This document shows positions 1 through 11,312 of a stretch of DNA of 64,000 nucleotides, piece after piece (position 1 is the first letter of the stretch; the number at the start of each line of letters is the position of its first letter). Made by a program: the position numbers and the translations under genes. The notes under the pieces were generated by a model that ran no database searches, was not told the DNA's origin, and saw only the letters and a list, made by a program, of their open reading frames with translations. Source of the DNA: Psococerastis gibbosa (lineage: Eukaryota > Arthropoda > Insecta > Psocodea > Psocidae); the NCBI GenBank assembly GCA_963971405.1, contig OZ020485.1, positions 15,810,001 to 15,874,000 of the forward strand. The letters are read 5' to 3'.

Positions 1-532
1 TGGGACTTAACATTATTTCAATTGAATGGCTTAGCTTCTGTTGTTGAGGTGGAGTCTGTTGATCTTCAGATTTGCTACCACTTGCTGAAGGGATTCCTTC
101 AACTGAATGCTCTGGATTCTCGGGATTATGAGGACCGCCACTACTCGTGCTCTGACTGGGTAAAAGGCCTTCCACTGAAAAGTCGGGCTTTGCCTCTGGC
201 GGCTTTCGTTGCAGAGGGTCTCTAGCACTTCTTGAATGGCTCACTTCAAATGGATGCATTGGTACCTCAGATGAAGATCTTTGGAGTCGATCCAAGGGGT
301 TAATACTACTTGTGGAAGAGATTACTTCTACTGAGGGTTCTAAATGCTCTTCTGGATGTCCTCGCTGTGGCTCCGACCGGTCACCGGGACTAATAGAAGG
401 TTGTGCCACATCAGAACTATCCGGAATCTCTGGTGAAGGATTTTGCTGTGGATTCGGGGATCCGGTGGTACTCGTGCTCTGGATGGATGGAAGTCCTTCC
501 ACTGAAAAGTCGGGATTTTGCTTTGGCGGCAT
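1..532 (-). CDS. Ser/Pro-rich repeat protein, copy A, 5' coding exon (partial at window edge)
   Basis: The frame is open from ATG (cat at 530-532) to base 1, at least 177 codons, and continues beyond the window. The protein starts MPPKQNPDFSVEGL and matches the exon at 30111-27867 along its whole visible length, including the first SHSIEIMLSP unit that starts the repeat region there. An acceptor (polypyrimidine then ttcag) lies just upstream, so the exon starts at 542 with 10 nt of leader. Splicing to the conserved first exon at 4440 would put an in-frame TAA upstream of this ATG, which supports the start. There is no signal peptide, and the composition (S, P, E, Q, N) looks disordered. Function is unknown. 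It is a paralogue of copy B made by segmental duplication. Codons are intact, so it may be a live gene whose 3' exons lie to the left. Confidence 0.7.
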   Translation of the reverse strand, partial: MPPKQNPDFSVEGLPSIQSTSTTGSPNPQQNPSPEIPDSSDVAQPSISPGDRSEPQRGHPEEHLEPSVEVISSTSSINPLDRLQRSSSEVPMHPFEVSHSRSARDPLQRKPPEAKPDFSVEGLLPSQSTSSGGPHNPENPEHSVEGIPSASGSKSEDQQTPPQQQKLSHSIEIMLSP

Positions 533-971
533 CGTCAAAGGTCTGAAATAAAGGAAATAGCACAATGAAAATGAATATACTTGTAATACATACATTTTCT
601 TCATAACCCATGCTTCAGTCGTAACCATTCTTTTTACCCTGGATGTAAAGCGCTGTAAGTAGAATTTTTTCATCAGAATCCCAACTACTTTTTCAAACAA
701 ACAATGCGGCACCCAGTGATTACATTTTTTTTTAACTATGGCGCGAGACTCTTGAGTATTTGCATACTTGCAATATGTTTATGGTGTTAGTTTCTTGTTT
801 GTTTTGGTTAATAGTTAGTTTGAACAGTTTGGTATGGGTCTATTAAATTCGGCATAGGCACTGCTGTTAAAGTGCTTTTACCGAGAGTGCTCTGGACGAC
901 GCGACGAGGTTGCCCAGGGACTGTTTCAAACAGATACTCTTTATATCTTTTGCGAGAGCGACAAACAACCA

Positions 972-1086
972 TTTAGTAAAAACCACTTTTTTGGGCTCCT
1001 GGGTCCTCAAAACGTGCAAATCCGTTGGAATCTCGGAATCGAAAATTCATCACAAAGTTCCTTATGCTACTTATAAATTGGAAAGC
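972..1086 (-). repeat. Terminal fragment of the 847-bp TIR element
   Basis: It matches one end of the element at 41133-41979 in reverse orientation, including the block around cgtgcaaatccgttggaatc and the terminus ending ttggaaagc at 1086. Only about 115 bp are left. Confidence 0.7.
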
Positions 1087-2533
1087 AATAACGTGAAACA
1101 TAAAACTTAATAAAATATGCTTAATCCGACAAATTTCATGAAACATAAATTTTTGAAGAACCTTATACAGGACTGAAGTGATATTTTGAATGGTAATTCG
1201 CAGAGTTTCAAATTGTACATTGGTTAAAATAAACGTTCGGCAGCCATATTATGACAATTTCGGATTAACTTAATACCAAATTACTGATGTCAACAAAGTG
1301 CCACTTGACGGTGTCAAAATATTTTAGCACGGAAAATCCAAATTTAAACATTATTGCAATGGTTACCTTGTTTTTAAAATTGAAGGAAATAGGCTAGTAA
1401 TAAACATTCAAATGTCCTGTTTGGAAATTTGGAAATATAAAAAGAATTTGAATCAATGTGTCTACATCTAACGGAATTATAAAAAGATCACCAAAAATAT
1501 ATCCGAGGATTAATTTATAATTTTGAGGGGGGGGGGGGGGGTTTCAGCGAAAAAATCCTAAGATTATTTGCCCTGCAGTCGTATAGGATAGATTCTCTTC
1601 AGAAATCGTTAATAACCGTGGCCCTTTCATATTGTGCCAAAACCGTGCAACATGACGTATGGGTCATATTTTAACATGGGGTAGGTATTGTTTCCTGGGT
1701 GAAATAGTGTTTTTCTTATTGCTTTCCTATTATATTATATATTATATCTATATATTATATTATTATCATAAGTTATATGGCATGTTTGTCCTAAACATTT
1801 CCACCGTGAAGAATCTATAGAGAGTGTTAACGCCTGGTGGGGCCGGGGCCTGGCCGGGTGTCCACTGAAGACAATCCAAGACCACAATGTGTGCAGACCT
1901 GAAAGGATTGAAAAAATAACGAATGGTGATTTAGATGGCAATTCCCTTATATTAGAAAACATTTTTACAAGGTGTGGTCTTTCGGTAACAATCATTTGCC
2001 GACGGCAGTGACATAACTTGAGTAAATCACAGACCTCCGATAGTTACGTACCCTATACTTCTGAAAATCATTTGCGCACCTGACGATAAGACTTCAACTC
2101 AGTCATAATCCTTCTTAATTGGTTAGAATAGACAACTAGCTATTATTTATACTACCGGAATAAAATAAATCACCAAAAGACAGATGGGTTGCTGCTTAGT
2201 TACGTTGAAAAGACCAAAAAAGGCAATTTTTTAGCATTTCCGTAAATATTTTCTTCGGAGGGCTTAAAAAGTTTTTTCAAATGTAAGCCTACAGAACACA
2301 CTAAAACATAGATCAAGACTAAATTTCTTTCTGTTCTCCTTGTAAGCTAGGCCACTGAATTTTAGACTGTCCCTGGACTTAATTTATAATATCTTTCGAT
2401 TTCGAAATTACCGTACACATCAGGAACCAAAAAATATGGTTTTTGCGAAATAATCTATTATTTGTATACAATATTCCCCTCGATGCTTTCATGTAAGGTA
2501 CGTTCAATCTCTCCCAGGCTAGGTATTGGTTTA

Positions 2534-2924
2534 GGCGCCCATTCCATCGACCGGCTAGGGCTATTTACAAAAACGGTGACGTGGTAGCAGACATTCAAGA
2601 CTTAGGTGGGGTTTCCACCGACCTCGCATTGCAGAATTGACGGAAATGTTTATTTTCCTCTATGCCATAGTTAAAATGTATTATCAATGATCATACAGTA
2701 AAATCACAAACAAACAAACAAACTAAAATTAAAAAATGACGTCATGGGATATGCTAAGTACAAACATTTTAATAGATTTCTATAAAAAGAAAAATTCTAA
2801 TTCCCGTCAATGTCATTTGCATTCTGCGATGCGAGGTCGGTGGAAACGTCACCTAAGTCTTGAATGTCTGCTACCACGTCACCGTTTTTGTAAATAGCCC
2901 TAGCCGGTCGGTGGAATGGGCGTC
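2534..2924. mobile_element. Hairpin MITE with TWA target site (PIF/Harbinger-like), copy 1
   Basis: Two arms of about 105 bp are inverted copies of each other (start ggcgcccattcca, end tggaatgggcgtc). They flank about 190 bp of unrelated sequence. TTA lies on both sides (2531-2533, 2925-2927), a 3-bp target duplication. The arms contain ggtgacgtggtagcagac, shared with the elements at 16499 and 31142. It has no coding capacity. The superfamily is inferred from TSD length only. Confidence 0.8.
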
Positions 2925-3284
2925 TTAGAAGAAAACACCTTTTAAGTGTAATTATGCATAGCCTAATCCGTTATATTACAATATTTTATTATTATTATAT
3001 TGGTCTGTCAATTTCTGACTATGAAACTGTTCCACTACTTTGAGGATATGGAAAATCGAGGCAGCCGAAACCCAACTCTGGGACAATTATTTACCATAAT
3101 ATAATAATGATAATGTCCCAAGGAACGTTTATACCTACTTGTCCATCCGTCCCTTGTCCAATGTCAACGACCCCATGGCTTTCTGACATTATTCCTACTG
3201 TTTCCGTAAGATTTTCGGGCCAGTTGCAAACTGGTCTAAATAAATAAATAAATAAGGACTTTTTTTGCTTCTATTACTAAGCCA

Positions 3285-3695
3285 GCCTAGCAAGCCGGCC
3301 GCCTTACCAAGTTGAGCAGGTTCAAAGATACAGATAACTTGGTAGTGTGCACAGGGCCGGTACGGAAACATGGTAGGACTTGTCCTGGTCACCTCCGAAC
3401 TAATCGTGTGACTTGACTGTGTTTCCCAAGTGGTTCGGAATCCACTATAATCAGGAGGTCCCCTGTCCTATGGGCTCACACCGTGGCCTGCGACTGTGTT
3501 CAACCATACTACTACTACTAAGCAAAGCCAACCTAGCGAGTTAGGGTTATATAGCCCTCTCCTACACTCAACTAGGACGGCCCGGGACCGCCTGCTTTAC
3601 ATGCCCTCCGAAGCATTGCCAGAAAATGCAGCTAGTGTCGGTCTAGAACCAACAACCTTTCGGGTGAAAGTCTTAGTCCGTACATGTCCTACAAC
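3285..3695 (-). mobile_element. SINE-B (tRNA-like), split by SINE-A
   Basis: On the minus strand this family carries a tRNA-like B box (a clean ggttcgagtcc in the copy at 11158-11312) and the block cggagggcatgtaaagcagg. Copies lie at 7280-7400 (plus), 11158-11312 and 16803-16996. Here its 5'-most bases (ctaagccagcctagc) recur after the SINE-A insert, so SINE-A has landed within it. Confidence 0.65.
3304..3518 (+). mobile_element. SINE-A copy nested in SINE-B
   Basis: It is homologous, in the opposite orientation, to 15403-15691 (shared blocks such as cccaagtggttcggaatcc). It is bounded by a near-perfect 12-13 bp duplication of the SINE-B sequence (aagccRRcctagc), a target site duplication. 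It ends in a short (cta)n tract. Confidence 0.65.
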
Positions 3696-3837
3696 TACGT
3701 CCTCGATGTCAACCTACACCGGCTACAAGCGATATTGGACGAGCTGTGTGACAAGCTTATAATTGGCACAATGTAACAGATAAGAGTTATTTTTTAGATA
3801 TTTACTTTATTTATATTTGCCATTGTAGTCATATAAT

Positions 3838-4310
3838 GGGGCATTCACTGCGTTTGGTTTTCCCTTAGAGAAAGTAGGAATAGAACTCCAGTTTTTCTAC
3901 GGTAGAAAAATAAAGACATAAGAAAATATATTTCAAAACATTCCCCCACTTTCCCCAACTACTTGGCTGGGTAAACTGAACTTGAGGAATCGAAAACGCC
4001 AAACGGTCATATTTCTTGTTGTTTTGCATTTCAATTTTGGTTTTTATTTTTATTTAATTTAAAAAAAAATAAGCTCTGCGACAGAAAGTTATATATAAAA
4101 AAAGGGTAACTTTGGCAAGAGGTGGATTACAAGCAGATGTTCATAAGTTAAAAGCCGAAGGCAAAGAAACTTTGGAGGTAAGTTAGGCTAGGGTGGGTAA
4201 AGTCGGAAACGTAGAGATACACCTTTCCACGGCAATTATTTTTCTTCGTAGAAAAACTGGAGTTCTATTGCTACTTTCCCTTAGGGATATCCAAAAGCAT
4301 TGAATACCCC
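3838..4310. mobile_element. Foldback element with roughly 75-bp inverted ends
   Basis: The left arm (ggggcattcactgcgtttgg onward) and the right arm (ending ccaaaagcattgaatacccc) are inverted copies that share gaactccagtttttctacg. TATAAT flanks both ends (3832-3837, 4311-4316). No ORF is seen. The family is unassigned. Confidence 0.7.
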
Positions 4311-4439
4311 TATAATAATGACATGTTAGTCCTAAAGCCTAATTAATGCTTCGTAAAGCATGTACGGGTTTATTCGTGCCGGTACCATTAGTAACAAAAA
4401 CCCTCAATAACTTAATTTATACAAATTAAGCCTACTCAC

Positions 4440-4700
4440 CGATTGGAAAGTTATAGCTGTTTCAAGACATAAAACACTAAAACATAGGTAAATAAGAACT
4501 AATTTACTAATAAATAAGAAAATGTCGATGAAGTAAAAAGAAGATTCTAGACTCTAAACACATAAAAAATATTTACACACGAATGTCTTTATAACTAAAA
4601 CAAATTTATGTTCAATTTCAGCAGTTTCTGGTGGTACATCATATTAGTCACGCTTCATACTGCACTGCACAGGGTACAACGAGAAACTAAAATTGACTAA
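4440..4700 (-). other. Candidate non-coding first exon and promoter-proximal region of copy A
   Basis: A minus-strand block (gttttatgtcttgaaacagc...) ends in a gtgagt donor (exon end 4440). The same block with a donor recurs at 32141 and 34993, and a second conserved patch (about 4620-4690: cacgcttcatactgc and neighbours) lies farther upstream in each copy. The small ATG in it meets TGA at once. Splicing to the acceptor at 542 gives a leader followed by the MPPK start. The transcription start is not determinable by eye, so the right boundary is approximate. Confidence 0.45.
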
Positions 4701-4886
4701 CATTAAATGACTTAGTTAGGTACCTACTATCTTGTATCTACAAGTTTCTCGATTATTGCATGTACTAGCCGACCACGTCACTAAGACATTTCCGAAGTCT
4801 AGTTTTTTTTTTAAATGAATTCTTACATGCCGTAAATTTTTGTAAAAAAAATCATTGTAATCATGTGAAGAATTATGCTACTGTAG

Positions 4887-5607
4887 CAGGGGCGTAAAGT
4901 TGGGGGGGGCACGGTCCATCTTGCCCCCCAGCTCATTTTGGGGGGCTTTCCCCCCAGCCTCGAGCATTGTAAGACGTGGTTCATGGAGACCCCCGGGCCC
5001 CTTTGTAGCAATATGAATATAAGCATTCCTTTGTCGGATTGGTAAAATCTTGTGCTGACAATTTTATTGTCCTTAATGGCATCATAATGATTCACTCTGA
5101 GCAGCTAGGTCTAAAGGTAATACACGTGTACTATGTGTACCTATGGCCTACTGTCATCAATGTCCGTCTTTATTAGCCAATCAGAGCGCTAGTTACATGT
5201 CTTTTAGACTACTGGTGGGTAGGCTCCCTGAAGTGGTAAAAGACTTGTAACGGTGACTTAGAGGACAATTATCAGACATTCGCTGTTACCAGACTGAAGA
5301 AAATAGTAAGAGAGAACGACTACAAGAATGCGTCTAGGGTAAGGGTCAGAGTCATATAAATTATATTATATATATATATATATATATATATTATATTAAT
5401 TATTTAATCATTTAAGTCTCTTTTATATATAGCATCCTACATGGTAAACTGAACCATAACAATCTACAGCTATACTTTATTACTATTAAAATGAGTAAAA
5501 CCCTACTATTTTGCTCTTACATTTTCAATGTTTCCTTATCCTGCCTGATGACGTCATAAGGTCTATTTAGTTTTGCTCCGCCATCATTCTAAAACTTTGC
5601 GCCTCTG
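4887..5607. mobile_element. hAT-like non-autonomous element with perfect 8-bp target duplication
   Basis: The ends are inverted: caggggcgtaaagtt at left, and aactttgcgcctctg closing the right side. TACTGTAG is duplicated exactly (4879-4886, 5608-5615). The ends match the 294-bp element at 39688-39981; this copy has about 400 bp of extra internal sequence. It includes a G run and a gagacccccgggcccc block. The 8-bp duplication and CAG terminus fit hAT. Confidence 0.85.
5361..5399. repeat. (TA)n microsatellite
   Basis: A run of TA with a few TT interruptions, inside the hAT-like element. Confidence 0.9.
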
Positions 5608-5894
5608 TACTGTAGTACTATATTTTAATGATTTTGTCCTCTTTTCTTTTCTACACTACAAGAAACAAGTTTAACGATGTCTTCGTAACGTGGTCGTCAC
5701 ATACACACATTGTAATTAGGCTATAAAAGTGTATTATCAATTTATACAATTTATTCTGGTTTTGACTGTTACAGAAGCAGAATTTCATGAAATACCAATC
5801 TTAGAGTTTTCGAAAATGAGCATTTTGGCAAATAAATTTCAGTTTTTAATTGAAAATGTTCTATTAGAATAGCTTGGTTCAAAAATTTTGGGTC

Positions 5895-6530
5895 CAAACA
5901 AAAAAAGCGCAAAGAACCATTTTTTTTCTTCTACAATCACTAAAGGACGTATAGCCAGTTAGCCACCGGGTCAGCTCTTTGATTTTACAATCAATCTCTC
6001 GTTTTTCCGCGTCATCAAGACTCAAGAGTACTTTTTAGTTTCTCTTTATGCGTACCCACTATCACTGGAACTGTCGCATTGAATATGAATATGAATGAAT
6101 ATGAATGAATGAATATATTTTAATACAATACAATGCGACAATATACAATATAACAGCAATTTATGAAAATCACGCCACTGGGCACATGCCCGAGTGTGGC
6201 CAACATCCGTTAACACAACGAAATACTATATATCAGTAAAAGTTTGCTAGCTAGGCTACAATAAAATAGGTATACTCATGTTTAATTTTGTTTTTCGGAC
6301 GTATAGTAGCATTTTATGCAACTGTATATTGTTATAAATCGACTTTACAAAGTATCAAATGTCAAAAACATCTTGACTCGTTAAAAAAAATTAATTAACA
6401 GTCCAATGCGATTTCTACATTACAATACCATAGAATATTAATTAAAAATTGCATCGCTAATGGAGGACCATTTGGAGTTTAGAAGTTTTTTGTCTCTCCT
6501 GCATTTACAGTTTCAAGGCAGTTTCAGGCG
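5895..6530. repeat. Dispersed repeat R4, copy 1
   Basis: It shares long blocks with 16145-16490 and 27285-27480 (aagcgcaaagaaccattttt, cggctctttgattttacaa, catcaagactcaagagtac, gtccaatgcgatttctacat). An (ATGAATGA)-like stretch lies at about 6080-6120. No ORF is seen. Confidence 0.65.
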
Positions 6531-6702
6531 TTTCGTAAAAAACACTTTTTATGGTCTGTGGGTCGACAAACGTGTAAATCCGTTGAAATCTCGGAATCGA
6601 ATGAGACTTGGGAGTCCGTTGGTGGTAAAGCGATGTTCCAAACCGAGATGAATGGAGGAGTGTTGTCGAGCTGGGCAAAGCTCATCAAGAGCTGTAGAGC
6701 CA

Positions 6703-6864
6703 GAAGAAGAAGAAGAAGAAGAAGAAGAAGAAGAAGAAGAAGAAGAAGAAGAAGAAGAAGAAGAAGAAGAAGAAGAAGAAGAAGAAGAAGAAGAAGAAGA
6801 AGAAGAAGAAGAAGAAGAAGAAGAAGAAGAAGAAGAAGAGCAAGAAGAAGAAGAAGAAGAAGAA
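6703..6864 (+). repeat. (GAA)n microsatellite
   Basis: About 160 bp of nearly perfect GAA with one interruption near 6838-6843. All long open frames here (poly-E, poly-R, poly-F) are artefacts of this tract. Confidence 0.97.
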
Positions 6865-8620
6865 TTTCAGCAATTAAGCGCTGCGCCTATCGCAGTAGAG
6901 AGATGTCCGTGTTTCCTTTTATTAGGATTGTTTTCCACTCTCTCAGTGTCTCAACGTCACCAGAAATCAATTTAAGCTTTGTTTCCGGAAGTATGAAGAT
7001 AATATTTTGTGGACACGCGGACTAAATCATAATGTTCGAGTTATCACTGTTTATGTTATATTGAAACAGTCATATTGTCATGATTGCAATGGGGAGGGGG
7101 GGGGGGGACCCGGGGTCATCTGGGGTTTTTTAACTATTGACGCGAAATAGTGGGATTTTATCAGCAGAAAATATTTAAATTTTCAGTGGATAAGTCATTC
7201 ATATTAACGGTCATCCTATATTTATTAAATTAGAGGGAGGCTCCAGCCCAGTAAGTCCCTCCCCCCGGGCTACGGTCTTATTTTGATCCGAAAGGTTGGT
7301 GGTTTGAGTCCCAGACACTTGCTGCAATTACTGGACGTGCTACGGAGGGCATAAAAGTGCAGATGGTCCCGCATGAGATACGAATGATATGATAAAGCCC
7401 TAACTCCTCTAATTTGCCAAATTATTATATGTTTAACCGTTGAGTTCTTCATTAACAATTATAGAAACAATAGCCTGTGTCGCATATCTAGGCTGTATAA
7501 ATTTTGCAAAGGCAACGCTAAACAATATACTAAATTCGGAATAATGGCTACGGTACGCTACCACTGTGCCAACAAGAGGCAATGCAGCATAAAAAAGAAC
7601 ACCGAAAGATTTTACTTATATGATCATATTATAATTAATATGTTCCTTGCTCAGGAAAGTGACAATTTCAGAAGTTACATCTCTGTTGGGCTAAGTAAAT
7701 AATTTGTTAATAATTATAATGCTGATAGCTATCCCGCTTATTACACTATAATGTACTAATATTTGACCCAATAACAATGGGTCTAAGAAAATTTCATAAA
7801 ATTCAGTTTCAAATTGTACCATAATAGATAAGCAATAAGAAGTGGCTTTGATCGAACAAATATTAGTTCCAATAAATATTGATGTGTGCAATTAGGATCT
7901 ATATTTGTATATGAAAAAAATACTGAGTACATTATATTATAGATATGTCAAAGTGTAAACACAATATTTTCGAAGATAGTTGCAATCGTAACGCACATAG
8001 TAAACACAATAAAACAACATAGAACTCGTTGACAAAACGCTACTTTTTCAGATGAGCTAACAAATTTTTTCCAATTTTATAAAGAATGTAATTGTTGCAA
8101 TTTTTCCTTGTGGTTATACATGTATTATTATTATTGAAAATAAAGATAGAACATTGAGCGCAAAAATTAGAAAAATACACAATAAATTTTGATTCAATAA
8201 AAAATGCTAATTAGCTTGCGTTGCTAGTATAAAAAAATAAAAATAAGTATACGAACACAATTTAGTAAGTAAAGGCACTTGATGACAATCGCAGAGGCTG
8301 TTAGGTATTATATTTTGATAAGAAATAGTTACGGGCTGTTATTGTTAAATAACTCTTAAATGAATTAATAGGTACTGTGGAAAGTTATTTTGCAAATCTT
8401 AAGCTGGCAATGGATTAAAATTGAAATATGGCTGCAATTTGAAAGAAACATAATATTATCAATGATGGTTAATAGGTAAGTTGTTATGTGCAAATATATG
8501 ACATGGTTGTCTTCCTTCCATATAAAACGTTTGCATCAGCTTTAAAAATACACTTGTTATTAAAAAAAATAGAACATAACTTATTGTTATATTTGCATGT
8601 TTGGATAAAATGTACATTTC
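6865..8620. other. A+T-rich stretch without a recognisable gene
   Basis: It contains a G run near 7093-7105 and a decayed SINE-B copy (about 7280-7400, plus orientation, B box ggtttgagtcc). Nothing else is recognisable. Confidence 0.5.
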
Positions 8621-8623
8621 TAA

Positions 8624-8820
8624 GGTGGTTATTCCACTTGTCATTTTTTCTTCATTTCTGCATTAAAATATTATGAGATTTTTGTTTTAAGGAGACTATT
8701 ATGCAGATACTTAATTTATAATAGAATAGTTAAGTATCTACATAAGTCTCATGAAAACAAAAATCTCATCATTTTTTAATGCACAAATAAAAATAAAAAA
8801 TGGCAAGTGGATTAAACGCC
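8624..8820. mobile_element. Hairpin MITE, copy 2
   Basis: The ends are ggtggttattccacttg and caagtggattaaacgcc. TAA precedes it, while TTG follows (imperfect duplication). The arms pair across a core containing aaggagactattatgcagat, which is shared with the elements at about 9226 and 31142. Confidence 0.75.
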
Positions 8821-9225
8821 TTGTTGCACTTGTATTGCACTATATTATATAACGGAGGAAGCAAAGCGTGCAACGTTACCGTACTTATTTTTAATATATT
8901 AATTTTTTACATTAATTTGAAAATTTGTAGAATGCTACAGTTTTCAATTTCATTTCGATTTGCTACAATAGAACAATTTGTGTGATTTTCGTTTAGAAAA
9001 TAAATATTTTGAAAGTCTACGATCTAAGTTAAGTATAGTAATGTTTACTACCTTACCTGCAGTATATTCCTTAGCTATATACCTATAGTAATGTTCGTAA
9101 ACAATAATATAGTTTACTCATGGTTACATTAAATAATCTCAATTATAGACACTATAAGTATAGTATTGCTTAATAATAATTAATTAGCTACGAAAATCCG
9201 TATTTCTACATCTATGGCAGTGCCG

Positions 9226-9385
9226 TCCGGTATTCCACTTGTCATTAATCCGTCATTTGCGATTACAAAAAGTTGTGATTTTTGTTTTAAGGAGACTGTT
9301 ATGTAGATACGTTATCTACTTAAAACAAAAATCTCAACTTTTTTTAATCACAAATGACGGAATACTGACAAGTGGAATACATGCG
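9226..9385. mobile_element. Hairpin MITE, copy 3
   Basis: Inverted arms run from tattccacttgtcatt to gacaagtggaata, with the same loop core (aaggagactgttatgtagat). The boundaries are approximate because the outermost bases have decayed. Confidence 0.7.
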
Positions 9386-9899
9386 AAATTGATGATTATC
9401 AAGCGACGGTGGGCCCGCGCGTTAAGAGCCCATTTATGCAAAACGATATTTTGGAGCGAAAAAAACTTTCTGTTTCTTTATTTAAATTATTTCAATTAGT
9501 CTATTTGCAGTTAAGTGGAAATGTCTCTTTACAAGCAGCAGACTGAAAAAGGGAAGGGAAGTAACTCCATACTGCCACATCCAAAATAGTTTTATATAAA
9601 TTAAAAAGCTCTTTCCTATCTTATACATTGAGAACCGGAAACTCAATTCCATTGAATCTCGCATCTATTGACACATAGTATATGAGTAATTATTCAATGG
9701 ATATAATGATATGTTCTTCTTAACATGAGACTCGTTAGTTGCGGATTGTTCCATAACGTTTCAATCTGTTTTTCAAGAGCAGCATTGTGTGGAAAACATG
9801 TCATTTTACATGCATGTTCCATTCGATCCCAGGGCCGTACTGAGACTGAGATTGCATCGCTAATACACTTTTCCCACACATGCATTTTCGTATGTTGCT

Positions 9900-10402
9900 T
9901 TAAGAGGTACTCGTACTTGAGGGAGGGTGTTTTTTTCTCATATGTACAGTTAATTGGTTTTTATTAATGAACCTTTTTTTACAAAGTGTACATTCGTTAG
10001 GTTTCTCTCCTGTGTGAATTCTTATATGAGCAGTTAATTTGTAAATGCTACTCCTGAATACTCCGCAAAACGGACAATATAACTCTGGATGAGTTATTGT
10101 ATGTTCACTTAATTGTTGATTCGTGGGGAATACGGCTCGACATCCCTTTACGCTGCATATGTGACGACTCAAAGGCACTGGACTTATATGAGCTCTTAAG
10201 CGAGTTAAATTTGCAAAAGTACTCAAACATCGCCCACATTTAAATGGCTGTACTCCAGAATGCGTTTTTTGATGACAATTTAAATGTGACCGGCGTGTAT
10301 AAGCTTTTTCACATTGCCCACATTTAAAAGGCTTTGTAGAACCCCTTCCACCAGTAGGCCTACCCACGGCAGCAGGACCTGCAGAAGGGTATTGGAAATA
10401 TC
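9900..10402 (-). CDS. C2H2 zinc-finger exon, probably terminal exon of the copy B gene
   Basis: The open frame runs from a good acceptor (polypyrimidine then gtttcag) at 10402 to a stop at 9900, about 166 residues. It encodes a G/P-rich lead, then four or five C2H2 fingers: CGQC...H...H, an irregular CGRC...finger, CSVKGC...H...H, CPFC...HIRIH with a TGEKP linker, and CTLC...H...H. A short Ser/Thr tail follows. Fingers of this kind bind DNA or RNA in the nucleus. The acceptor is phase 1 (first bases GA), the same phase and bases that begin the six proline-rich exons upstream on this strand. I infer it is the 3' end of that gene. An independent zinc-finger gene with unseen 5' exons is the alternative. 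No ATG is needed inside the exon. Confidence 0.6.
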
Positions 10403-11157
10403 CTGAAACAGATGTAAGCAGATGTTGCAACGCTTAAAAACAGCTTTGGTCCCGAAAGGGCTAGAGAACTTCAGGGCAACTTCGTAAAACGTGAAAACAT
10501 TCTCTACTACATTGTTCGTGGCATTAGAGTATAAAAGAAAAGAATGCACTGAAAAAAATCCCTTTCGGCTCTGGCCAATCAGGTGTAGGGAGATTCCATG
10601 CAAGCTCAGACCCCGCTTTTTGTCTATACAACCAACGTCATTCATGTAGATATAAAAATCCCATTCGGCTCTGGTCGATCAGGTGTAGGGAGATTCCGCA
10701 TCAGACCCTGCTTTTTTAGTTTATCTAGCTGGTTAACGAACTCGACCAAGACATTTTTGTGTCAAGTTTAATCAAAATCGGATAATATTTACGGAAGTTG
10801 GAGTATTTCCTAAAATCGATATACAGTACATACACATTTACACACGTATATAATTATGTATAAAATATATTATATATAATTATATGTATAACATTTTGAA
10901 CGGCGGGTGGTTTTAGGCTCAGGGGGTCATGAAATGAAAAGGTGAGAAGTAATTTTCTGAAAGTCGAATTTTGGTCGCCATCTCAATGGGTAGACTAGAT
11001 CAATCTCCATAAAATATAAAAATACTTCATTCTTTTCCCGACCACAACATCAACACACAAAACATACTTGTGTCCCAAATTTCGAACTACAATGACGACT
11101 ATGAACTTTTACTAATCAAATTATTTATTATAGGGCCGTTAAATAAGGACTTTTTAT

Positions 11158-11312
11158 AAGGACTTTTTATTGTTTCCATTACTAAGCCAACCTAGCGGAG
11201 TTAGGGCTATAAAGCCCTCTCTTACACTCAACTAGGAAGGCCCGGGACAGCCTGCTTTACATGCCCTCCGAAGTATGGCCAGAAAATGTAGCCAGTGTGG
11301 GACTCGAACCAT
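11158..11312 (-). mobile_element. SINE-B copy
   Basis: On the minus strand it begins with a clean B box (ggttcgagtcccacactgg) and carries cggagggcatgtaaagcagg. Homologues lie at 3285-3695, 7280-7400 and 16803-16996. Confidence 0.65.

Larger units (their letters stand above)
3100..3800. repeat. Dispersed repeat R5 interrupted by nested SINEs
   Basis: The flanks (about 3100-3237 and 3700-3790) match the uninterrupted copy at 17135-17400 on either side of its gcaaactggttctcgatgat stretch. A further degenerate copy lies at 40090-40330. The interruption is SINE-B with SINE-A inside it. Confidence 0.65.
543..4439 (-). other. Presumed first intron of copy A, filled with repeats
   Basis: No gene is seen here. 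The part nearest the exon (to about 1.5 kb) is alignable with 30122-31000, upstream of copy B. A G(14-15) run lies near 1528-1541. Separate entries cover a TIR-element fragment, a hairpin MITE, nested SINEs and a foldback element. Confidence 0.5.

Noticed and set aside
6558-7025. Long frames of poly-Arg, poly-Glu and poly-Phe
   Set aside because: They are translations of the (GAA)n microsatellite in three frames and not genes.
10280-10645. 121-codon frame overlapping the zinc-finger exon on the same strand
   Set aside because: It shares bases with the finger-coding frame, shows no family features and spans the acceptor.
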